Assembly (NCBI RefSeq): GCF_964355755.1
Contig: NC_092675.1
Coordinates: 16,195,312-16,259,311, forward strand
DNA length: 64,000 nt
Origin: Antedon mediterranea
Taxonomy: Eukaryota; Echinodermata; Crinoidea; Comatulida; Antedonidae
Direction of reading: 5' to 3'
The notes below the pieces were generated by a model. It worked only from the letters and a program-made list of their open reading frames with translations. It searched no databases and had not been told where the DNA came from. The translations under genes and the position numbers were made by a program. Below are positions 46,664-57,800 of the stretch, piece after piece (within the stretch, counting starts at the first letter, position 1; each line of letters starts with the position of its first letter).

Positions 46664-46791
46664 GTAAGCAGTAAGCAGTGTGAATCCTGGAATGCAACGT
46701 GACACATTTCCGTACCTCATGATCGACAGCAGGAAGTCTAGATTTTGTTCTTTAAACTTACGATGACATTTACTTCCGTCATTATTTCTAG
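46664..46791 (+). promoter_or_regulatory. Putative 5' UTR intron of receptor A, shared with receptor B
   Basis: CAG|GTAAGC (46664) and TTATTTCTAG (ending 46791) bound a possible leader intron. The equivalent CAG|GTAAGG (51544) and TTTTTCTAG (ending 51641) lie in the same place before receptor B. Flanking words are shared between the genes: ACAATGGTAG(G/A)AAAG, GTGACACATTTCCGTA and GTAACTTCCC. A TATATAAG at about 46648 is present only in the A copy. The whole 5' region therefore seems to have been duplicated together with the coding exons. Confidence 0.5.
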
Positions 46792-46954
46792 AACGAAAAG
46801 TAACTTCCCATACATGTGATCGGGTACGAAGACAAAACAAAAGGAAACGCTAGTCATATAAAACAAAAAACATAAGTAGGGCCTATCAAATAGATGTGAT
46901 CGTAGTAGAATCATCATTTCAACTGTGTCACTGGAAGCTTTAACAAGTCGTATA

Positions 46955-49900
46955 ATGGGCTCTAATATGTTACATCGTTTCATCGAGTGGATCATATGCA
47001 TTACCTTGTTTTTAATACATGTTGAATCGAATTGCCCAACGTAAGTGACAGTTCATACTTATTTTTATGATTTATTTTTACAATTGTGCATGATAGAACC
47101 TTGATTTTTAAGGAACCCGTATTCGAGCTCAATGCATTTGGAACTTTGGAGGTCATTATATTTTTCATTGGTGTTAAGTACTCTTCATTTGTAAAAAAAA
47201 ACCGTTTACAATTGAGTCGGAGAGTTTATAATTTTAGATAGTCTGATCATAACAAATTACCTCCGTTATTTGAGAGCTCATTGGAACTAAATATAACGGT
47301 ATAAAGAGTTCAATCGGAATTTGAATTGTTTTAACAGTCTATTGTATTAAGCCTACAACTCTTAATATCATATTTTGCTATTTCAGTTAAGTTTTAAATT
47401 AAGTCATAATCAAGTTTTAACAACGATATCAGCATGGAGAAAATATTAAACTACAGTATTTTACTGGAGTCGTTTCCTGTCCTTCAAACTTCCAATCTGT
47501 GTAATTCGGTTTTATTCTTTTAAACCTATTGTTGTTGTTGTTCCGGACGACAACGTTTGTATTTATTTTATCTATTCACATTAATTAATGGTACATCCAT
47601 TTTACCATACTCCGTGATTTTACAAAATAGCAAGAAAGGTAACAAATACAAAAAAACATATTAGACTATAGAAACAAATACAGTTTATAAATACTAATAC
47701 AGGTTCAGCTGGAAGGGTTACACTCTCTAAATAAAGTGGTAATAAAATAAATAATTACATTGTTTAAACCGCAAATGCACAGTACAGTGTGTTTATTTGG
47801 AAGTTCTAATTTATCCGGTGTTACGTATAATATTTGTGAACAATTTATTGAATTAATAGTTTAGGTTTACACATAGCCTCATTGTGTTTGCGATATATAA
47901 TTTTGTTATGGAACACTAATCAATGCATTGTCGCCTTTTCCATAGTGAGATAACCTGCAATGGTGTCAACAATTGTTATGTAATCTATACTGGAAACAAT
48001 GATTGGTATTATTATCATAAACAACCGGGAAATAGTAAACACATTGGTAAGTTACATGGATTGTTACCGCCTGATGACAGACCTATCGACTGACTCTTTT
48101 TGCAATGACTACTATTAACAAATATACTAGTTCTTATATTATTATAATCTACTTTTCAGGAGGAGATCCGCCCTCTTCAGCAAGTTCATACGTACTAAAG
48201 CGTTTATCTACAAAAACGCGTTCTCCATCCGACATTGAACGCGAATGTCAAGAAGCTGGTGCAAAAACTGTCGTTATAAACAACGATCAAGAATATGACC
48301 AACTAACTCACAATATAATACATATACTGAGTACTGGTCAAAAGAGTTCATTTTACGTGAAAGTTGGGAGCTTGCAAGGATTTTCTTCTCCGTGTGGCAA
48401 GGTTACCATCGAAGATGGTTTTTTCGTTAATGAAGATGAAATTAATGAAATCCTATGCAATCAAGCTCAAAGTGTCAACGATATAGTTTGCGAGTCAATC
48501 AGTAAGTAACATACAATAGCAACATTGTGATCAATGTAAAATTCGTTTTTATTGCTTTAATTGATAATACCAGGGAAGAGTTAACTCTTCCCTGTATTGT
48601 CGCAAGATTATGATCTGAAGTTATGCATACTTCGTTGTCCTTATATAAAAGAAACAGAAAGTTAAATCCAATGATAAAATCAATCATTTGTTCTTTAGTG
48701 TTTTAGTTGTATTGTATGACTACCGGTCACGCAATGAATGCCAACAGTTTCCTGAACCTTGATTTAAAGGAAATCTATAACCTTTCAACTTTGTTACTAT
48801 AATGATTATTCTGTATGACATTTATTAATTTAAATAATCAGTATTTTATGAACTATTACGAAGAAAACTTAATAGTATAATATTATGTCCTAGGTGCTTC
48901 TGAATGTCCTGAACCGACTACTATAACTCCGACGATAACGCACCCGTCAAGTTCAGTGTCCACTGTAACTACATCACCAACCACATCAGTTTCACCAACA
49001 TCAATTACATTGACTACAAGTAGACCTACTGTTGAAGTATTAGCCAGAGAGACAACGCGTCAAGCAAAAAATATATCTGTCTTTGAATCAGAGAACCAAC
49101 CTATACAACAAACAAATGAATTTTTCACTCACACGTTCCTATATATCGTGTTGTCTGCATCGTTTGTTGTACTTTTAGTTGTGATTGGAATTACTTGTTT
49201 TCTCGTTAAGCGTCGGAAAAAGAAACGGTAAGCATTTCAACACATCCTTACTGTTTGAATTGTTGAATGTGAAGAAATTTAGTACAAAATACAGAGTATA
49301 TAAAATACAACGATAGGTGACCAAGTGGAAATATACTTGGATCATCTGCTATAGCTTGAAACTATAGTACCGTATTATCTGGATCAGTTCAGTTTATTTA
49401 CCATAGTCCTTAGTTCGACCGTGTAATTCCTATCGAAGGCCGCTTGAGTGGCTATGATAGGAAGCTCTCCATTAAACATTATCTATCCACTAGGTTCTTC
49501 TTCTACCTCGCCTTCCTTTTGCACAGTATCTCTCCGTCTGTTTTAATGGGCTTTCTGAAATTAAAGTAGTCGTGTTCGAGTCCGGTAACTGGTTCGATGC
49601 GATTTACTATGTCCTTTTCCAGCATACCACTGGTTTAGCGTTTCATATATATAATTGATTTATTAAAAAATCTTCTCTTCCAGAAAATCTGCTTGTTTTG
49701 TTGCAGTCGAACAAGATCAAAATACATATGGCGAAGCGGGCGAAGCGTCTGTGTCATTAAATGTAGCCAGCGAAACGATTCAAGTTCACTTGGACAACGA
49801 GTACCAAGATGTTGATCATCGAATGCCTAACCAGGATACGAATGTTAATCAGAAACAAGAAGTTCATTATAAAGTTCCAAAAGAACAGAATGTTTACGAG

Positions 49901-50980
49901 TCCATGCCACATGAGAGTGGTTATAATCGTGAAAAGGATTCCAAGCTCGAACAAGGAGATGCCATTGACGCCCATGTAGGACATTATTCAATCCCACGAA
50001 AAAGTGTCGACAAATATACCTCTGCTGAATGTATATACCAAGAACCAGATTTGACAGTTAATAACGATATCAAAAATAGTCGAAGTGTTAACGAAATCGA
50101 CGACGATAAATGCAACAGTAAATACCACGAGCCGTCTCCATTGAAGAACGTGACTGTGCCTGTTTATGATCTACCGAAACCAAAAGTGAAACAAGAGGAT
50201 TCAAATCGGAGTTTAGGTAAACAGAATAGTCTAAGCAATAATTGTGAAAACGAGGAAAAAATCAGCACAAAACCTCACACTCCTATGAAACCACCAAGTG
50301 CACAATTTAAAAGCAAGACAAATACTGCAAATACTGACAATAAGAAGAAGGCTAAACCAAAATACAAGATTCCATCTACTTATGACATTCATGTTCCATT
50401 CGAAATAGCAAATGAAAAGAAAGACAACCGGGAACTTAACTCAAAAGCAACGGCAAAACCATGTTTCACTCAAAAAGGTAATCAACATAATTATATTAGT
50501 ATGGACAAAAATCACGAAAAAGAGGAACGTGCCGAGCAATACTATACTCAAGAGAGTGTGAATCAATATGAGAATTACTTTGCTAAACCTGTGGATTGTT
50601 TAAGCTCAAATTATGACGTGCCACGGAAAGCTAATGAATACGAAACGTGTGATGATATGGAGGGACAAAAGGGACAAAGTGACAGCACTTATGATGTACC
50701 TAGATTACCTAACGAATATGAATCATGCGATGATAACATGAACAAGGAACGAGCTGTTAACATTTCTAACGCGTTTTATGAAGCCCTTGAACAGGGTGTG
50801 AATGACAGTAAATCACCCAAGGAAAGTGGGAAGAAAAAAACAAAAAGTAAACCAAAGACCGGTGCCAAACCAAAATCCCAGAATCCAGTGAGTGGCTACA
50901 TGTCATACGATAGTGAATCCCATGATGATCATTATCAAGAACTTGATAAATCAGCAGTTAAGATAATAAAGTTTCGATAG
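46955..50980 (+). CDS. Receptor A: lectin-like ectodomain, TM, YxxP-rich tail
   Basis: Five exons (46955-47040, 47946-48046, 48160-48501, 48894-49227, 49684-50980) give 2160 nt, 719 aa. I do not know a named homologue. Signal peptide at residues 1-25 (WIICITLFLIHVES). Exons 2-3 (about 29-176) resemble a divergent C-type lectin fold: CNGVNNCYVIY, then an ERECQEAGAKTVVINNDQEY helix/strand pair, FYVKV in place of WIGL, and a final IVCESI; EPN/QPD and WND sugar motifs are absent. Exon 4 is a Thr/Ser/Pro stalk followed by TM segment FLYIVLSASFVVLLVVIGITCFLV and a KRRKKKR stop-transfer. Exon 5 (about 432 residues) is the cytoplasmic tail, Lys/Glu/Asn-rich, with YKVP, YSIP, YQEP, YHEP, YDLP, YKIP and two YDVP. 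YDxP/YxxP are known ligands of CRK-family SH2 domains, so I infer tyrosine-phosphorylation signalling. Confidence 0.75.
48571..48594. repeat. Perfect 24-bp palindrome
   Basis: CAGGGAAGAGTT followed directly by AACTCTTCCCTG, with no loop, lies in intron 3 of receptor A. One arm (ACCAGGGAAGAGTTAAC) recurs at 56607-56623 in receptor B, joined to the SINE-like CAGGATACTGAGCTCCGG sequence. It is therefore probably the end of a repeat family. Confidence 0.75.
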
Positions 50981-51346
50981 AATATAAAGAACTTCGAAAT
51001 TCGTACGAATAATCTGGACATAGGCCTACAACCAAGAAAGACGTATTAGATAGCACGGTTCCCTTTGAGAACAAATGGAAATGTACCATCAGGGACTCTG
51101 TCTTTCTTTTATGTTTAGGCTCGATACTGTACACTTTACCTTATGAACTAATTTCCCCACGTAGCACATTCCAAATGTAAGACCATGAGGTAACTTATTG
51201 GATTCCTTGTACAGTTATTGTTGACTTGTTTGGATTTTTGTTTTTTCTTTGTTGTTGTTAGTTTCCCTGATTAATCGTTCAACAGTCATTCCTTATATTT
51301 TATATTCTGATTTTAATATTAGTTTGTAATATAAAGTATCAATGTT

Positions 51347-51352
51347 AATAAA
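51347..51352 (+). terminator. Candidate receptor A poly(A) signal
   Basis: AATAAA lies 367 bases after the stop codon, followed by T-rich sequence (GTTTTTATTTGCTTTTC). Confidence 0.55.
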
Positions 51353-51802
51353 TATGTTTTAATTGAAACTGTTTTTATTTGCTTTTCTTCGTTTTTGAGT
51401 AAACTTTATAGCATAATTGTTGCCCTCTGTTGACGTTTATTCAGGTTTTAATAATAATTATTCTAAAGCATCCACTTTTTCGTCAGAACAATGGTAGAAA
51501 AGTTAATGCTAACACAAACGATGGTTTCCGTGGTTGGGTACAGGTAAGGTAGCAGTCAGTGACACATTTCCGTATTAGTTGATAAAAGGAAATAATATTA
51601 TTTTCCTTAATTCAGTTTGCCTACCAGTTCCATTTTTCTAGATGTAAAGGTAACTTCCCTAAAAATGTATTCTATGAAGTAATTAGATAAAAATAACAGG
51701 AAAGAGTACTCAATACTGCGGCATGTGTCATGTCAATGATACATACAAAAGAGCTGTGAGGAAGTATTTATTTATCATTTGTGAAACATTCAGAACACCA
51801 TC

Positions 51803-54800
51803 ATGTTACATGGTCGTATCAAGTGGAACATTTGTATTGTCTTGCTTTCATTGCGCATTAAAGCACATCCAATGTAAGTAACATTATTTAACGATTGAGA
51901 TCGTTCAAAATCTAAATTATTGGTTAATTCAATTCGATTTACTATAATGTAGTTTTATTACTTTTTTCCATAAAACTTTTATTTTATTTTTACGTGTTGT
52001 ACGGTAACTCGATATTTTAACAATAGGAATAAAAGTGGGACGGTCACATATAATACCAACACGAAACTTTCTTTTGATTAAGACAAAACCTGTGATTTTA
52101 CCTTGATTACGATGCTGTCATTAACTAATTGATTCAGCAATATTAAAGACAGGACATGTGTCATTAATAAGCGATATAATAACGGGTACGTTGTAATTTG
52201 TCAACTACTACCTTCGTACACTCAGTGACATTTCATGATTTGTTTCTTAATCTAAATTTAACTTGATTTAAAGAAAAATCTGAATTTCAAAGCTCAGGTA
52301 CAGACATGAATTTTAAATATGCTATCTGGTTAATTGTACATAAATCAGATATTTGTAATAGAAATCAAGACGAAAAAACATGAATTTCCCTTAAAATGGT
52401 AAAATACAAAATTTGGCAAAATTCTGCTATAAACGACGTTTTCCAGTAGTTTTAACTAAACTTAAAAGTAGTTTAACCTAATGTAATAACATGTCTGGTA
52501 ACTCCTTATAAGGTGAAAAAGATGGTGGATATACGGTGGATAATTTTTGCTATATCATAAATATATAAGTTGTATAAAAATACTAAAAAACATTTTTTAC
52601 CACACCGTTTATTTTTCATATTTTTTTTAAAATGCCTCTTTATTTACAACATTTGTGTACAAAAGAATAGAGATTTTACTGTGTAATTTGAACTATTCAC
52701 CCTCTGATAAGACAGTGCTTATTTTCAACAAGCTCGTGTAACACAAATAAAATCACAATAATTATAAAACATGGGAAACTATCGATTGATAATTATTGGA
52801 ATGTATGATCAATAGAAATTTGTTGCCCGCACATGGCCTTCAATACAGTCCTCTCTACAGCATACATTACCAGATATAGGCCTACTATAACATATAGGCC
52901 TACTATTTTTATTTTATAACACCTTTTGTACGTAGGCATAGGTAATTCAAGTATTATATGTATATGTGCCATATATATATTTTTAACGTGATGTTACAAC
53001 TACAATGAAATTCCTTTTCACAGTGATGCAAGGTGTGGTGATCTAAAGCATTGTTTTATAATATACCCACTCAACAATAATTGGCGTTACTATGACCCAA
53101 TAGGCCTACCTGGAGATTGTCGAAACCTTGGTACGTAAAATAATATATTTCATTGGAGATTAGCAGCCTTCAAGATTTAAGCACACTTCTTATATTTTCT
53201 TAGACTTTAATGATTTAATCTAAATTAAAATTTATTAAAAGTGGATAACTCAACATCAATGAACGGTTGTTGACACACCTAATTCGTTCTTTTGTATTTT
53301 AGACAATTGTATTATATGTCTTCGTTCAATATTGAATTACCACCCACCCCTCCAACCACTTAGACACAAGATGGTGCACCCACCCATCATGGACAATGAT
53401 CATTAAGGACCAAATTAGTATTTCTCTGTATCGTCACCAATAATTAAAATTAAGGCATGGTTTAAACAATAGTTGATTGATTTACTAATTTCATACACCC
53501 CAGTACTCCTTTTTATTTATAAATATTAAATACAACATTTTAATGTATACTTCTCATAGGAGGAACACCACCTTATTCAGCAAGTTCATACGTGCTGATG
53601 AGTTTATCTGAAGTGCAAACTCGTTCTGGATCATATATTGAAGGCGAATGTCTTAAAGCTGATGCAAAAATTGCCGAGATAAATAGCAATCAAGAATATA
53701 ATCAACTGACAAAGAATATACTAAGCGTACTTGAATTTAGTAAGCAGAGTATATTTTTTATGAGAGTACAAGATCTACCAAAGGAAAATATTACGGATTC
53801 TTGTGGTCGGATTTCAGTTAAGAAAACCAGTCATAAAAATGAAATAACAGATGAAATAAACATTGTTGAAAATAGATGCCATCTACAACAAAATTTCAAC
53901 TATTTAATTTGCGAGTCAATCAGTAAGTATATTTACAATATATAATGTAATATCAGGTATAAATATATGTCCATATATGGGCACAACACATTTTGTTGTC
54001 AAATAAAGTTTGATAGTGTAGACAGAGCTTTAGTTGTATTGAACAGAGATAAGTGGAGTGGTGAAGTAACATTTGAAACAGTAATCATGTTTTTTACGGA
54101 GCGAATATAGTGTTTTTATAGCTTGCATCACGTTTGATATACTCTGACGCAAAGCAAATCAGTTTTTACTTTTTCAACAATCACGATCACTGTATACAAT
54201 AAAAATACTGTATCAATAATTTGCAGTTCTTGCTATCCATGTTGATTCAGAATGATACCGAACTAAAAGGCGAGGAATCCCCACTCTTGCGTTCTCGACC
54301 CTCATCCAGTGGTGGCGCCAGCGGGGGGGCTACGGGGGCTCTAGCCCCCTCGTCGGGGAGCCTAGCCCCCCGTCGGGGAACACGGGTACTTTTTGTCGGG
54401 GAATATAACATACAGTAAAAAACGTTCGCGTTCACTTCATATAGCTTCAGCGCCTAGAAAACCACGACGTTCCATTGACCGTGAAAGTACGTCAGAGGGC
54501 TATTATGCACTTTTATGCATTCATTATTGTCAGAGATCTAACTACTAAACAATAGCTAGTACGTACTTGTTTGGCGGTATCCCTTTGTACGAATCGTTCA
54601 CCGTTGGGTCGAGACGCGTGATATCATGTTCCATCCAGGGACCAAAATGTGTAATGTAGTTATTTTCCAGGCGAAGTTTACCGACGGTTACCGAAGGGAA
54701 CACGGGTACTTTTTGTCGGGGAATATAATATACAGTAAAAAACGTTCGCGTTCACTGGGTAGCTTCAGCGCCTAGAAAACCGCGACGTCTCATTGACCGT

Positions 54801-57800
54801 GAGAGTACGTCAGAGTGCTATTATGCAATTTATATGCATTCATTATTGCCAGCGATCTAACTTACTACTAAACATTAGCTAGGTACGCACTTGTCTGGCG
54901 GTATTCTATTGTACGAATCGTTCAACGTTGGGTCGAGACGCGTGATATCAAGTTCCATCCAGGGACCAAAATGTGTAATGTAGTTATTTTCCAGGCGAAG
55001 TTTACCGACGGTTCGGGTACTTTTTGTCGGGGAATATAATTCGTTCGCGTTCACTTCGTAGCTTCAGCGCCTAGAAAACCTCGACGTTTCATTGACCGTG
55101 AGAGTACGTCAGAGTGAAATTATGCACTTTATATGCATTCATTATTGCCAGCGATCTAAATTACTACTATAAACAATAGCTATAGGTACGCACTTGTCTG
55201 GCGGTATCCCTTTGTACGAATCGTTCAACGTTGGGTCGTGATATCATGTTCCATCCAGGGACCAAAATGTGTACTGTAGTTATTTTCCAGGCGAAGTTTA
55301 CCGACGGTTACGTCGTGTACTGTGTCGACGTACGCTACACTAGTTACAGCAAAAACGAATTATGTTAATTGTTCGTATGTTCACCAATTTTTTAATTTAC
55401 AAGTAACCTTCTGTACCGTGGGGCACATAAAATAAATATTATTACTAAACAAAAAAACATGCCATTTTCGCTTAGCCAACATCTTATTATAGCTAAGTTA
55501 TTAAATTTTCAATGTCCTGTATGTCATGAATTTCTCACCACTCGGAAGTCCAGATGGTACGCAGGCATACACTTGGGAGGAATAAACTTATTTCCCCGAC
55601 TGAAAAAGGTCTACGCTTGCGTTTTTTAAGCCTCTGGGCCTAATGTTTCCAAAGTATAAAATGCAATTTTTTGAAGACCTGCAGCTCTAGTTTTAAACAT
55701 TTTCTTAGCTCAGCCCCAACAATAAAGCTGGTCATATTTCGAAGTACAAGAAGTGCATTTTCCGGGACCTAACATCTCTATTTTTTATTTCTTAGCTCAG
55801 TCACAACCATGATAGGGACTTATATATTTTGTTTCATGTTTTGAAGTATAATAAGTCCAATTTCCAGGACCTCCAACTCTATTTTTCTAAATTTTCTTTG
55901 AACTTTTATTTTTTAAATTGAAAAAGATGGATTGAAACAGTCATCGCGCATCGTTTTTTTGCACGCAGTATTTTATTTATGCATTATAAAAAATGGAAAA
56001 AATGGCTACCCTAAATCTGATTAAAATGACCTCAAATGACGCTAGAACGCGTTGCTTCCGGGGGCTTTACCCCCTCGACCCCCACCGGGGGCCCTTAGCG
56101 GCCCCCTGGCCCCCAGCCTTGTGATGCTCGCATAGCCCCCTCGTCGGGGAATGTAGCCCCCGCGTCGGGAAGATCCTGGCGCCACCCCTGCCCTCATCAG
56201 CGTAATCATGCTTAATTAATTACGATACAATTACATTTCTATAGGTTCTTCCTATGTTCCTGAGCCGACTACTATAACTCAGACGACACAACGCACAAAT
56301 ACTGCAAATGCAGTCGCCACTACATCACCCATCACGAGAATGTTCTCCACCACGTCCTTCACCGCCAACGTCCCAACGACCACCAACATAAACTTGACTA
56401 CAAGTGGGACAATTACCCGGACAGAGAAAACATCTTTCATTCAATCGGAGATTCCACTAATAACAACAACCGATGATCCCATTAGTGATGATGATATGGC
56501 TATCTATATTGGGATACCTGTGTCACTAATTGTAGTTTTGGTAATGTGTACAGTGATGATCGGGTTTCTTGTTCAACGTCATAAAGAGAAACGGTAAGTG
56601 ATTGTACCAGGGAAGAGTTAACAACAGGATACTGAGCTCCGGAGATCAAAGGGTTTATCCGTGGCAAGGCGACCTCAGTGTCGTGTTGTTATATTCATGC
56701 CTTGGTTCTACGTTACAGTATCGTTTTAGTCATTCTTTTTACTTGCTAAAGGTTAAGTTGTTTTACATTCTTGCAGTGGTGGCGCCAGCGGGGGGGGGGG
56801 GGGGAGCCTGTGAGTGTTGCCACACGAAATTTACACAGTCAATATCATCGTACTCGAGAATTGATATGATTAATGACAGGGGACACGATAATTACGCGAA
56901 AAATACTCAGTCAATGTCATCGTTCTCGAGGATATATACGATTTACGATCCTCGCAGCGGTAGTCATGTGATGCAGTTTCAACCAATCACGTTCGCGTAT
57001 TTACATAGGCTATGTAATATTATGCACTATGCATTCATTATTGCCAGCGATCTAGCTATTAAACAGTAGCTAGGTACGTACGCACTTCTGGCGGTATCCC
57101 TTTGTACGAATCGTTCAACGTTGGGTCCAGACGCGTGATATCATGTTCCAAAATGTGTATTGTAGTTACTTTTCAGGCGAAGTTTACCGACGGTTACGTC
57201 GTGTACTGTGTGTCGACGTACGCTACACTACAGGAAAAACGAATTATGTTAATTGTTCGTATGTTCACAAATAAATGTTTTGATTTACAAGTAACCCTGT
57301 ACCATGGGGCACTTAAAATATATATTTCATACATTACTAAACAAAAAAACATGCTATTTTCGCTTAGCCAACATCTTATTATAGCTAATAAGTTATTAAA
57401 TTTTCAATGTCCTGTATGAACTTCTCATCACTCGGAAGTCCAGATGGACGTACGCACGCATACACTTGGGAAGTAGGCTATAAACTGATTTCCCCGACTA
57501 AAAGGTTCTACGCTTGCGGACGCACCCCACCTCCCCCTCTAAAATAAAGGCAAAACGGACCACTTTTTTTAAGCCTCTAGGCCCGATGTTTCCATAGTAT
57601 AAGATGCAATTTTTTAAGACCTGCAGCTCTAGTTTTAAACATTTTCTTAGCTCAGCTCCAACCATAAAGCTGGTCATATTTCGAAGAATAATAAGTGCAT
57701 TTTCCGGGACCTAACAGCTCTATTTTTCAAAAATGTCACAACCATTTTGTTTCTTGTTTTGAAGTATAATAAGTCCAATTTCCGGGACCTCCAACTCTAT

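Noticed and set aside
46631-47001. Minus-strand frames before receptor A
   Set aside because: They overlap the duplicated leader and first exon of receptor A, are low-complexity and have no paralogue before receptor B.
53590-53625. Hammerhead-like CTGATGAG
   Set aside because: The motif lies in a coding exon of receptor B and lacks the GAAA partner and stems of a hammerhead ribozyme.
56602-57419. Two open frames after exon 4 of receptor B
   Set aside because: The first runs over the exon 4 donor, a SINE-like repeat and the left end of hAT copy 2; the second is inside the element. Neither resembles a transposase.
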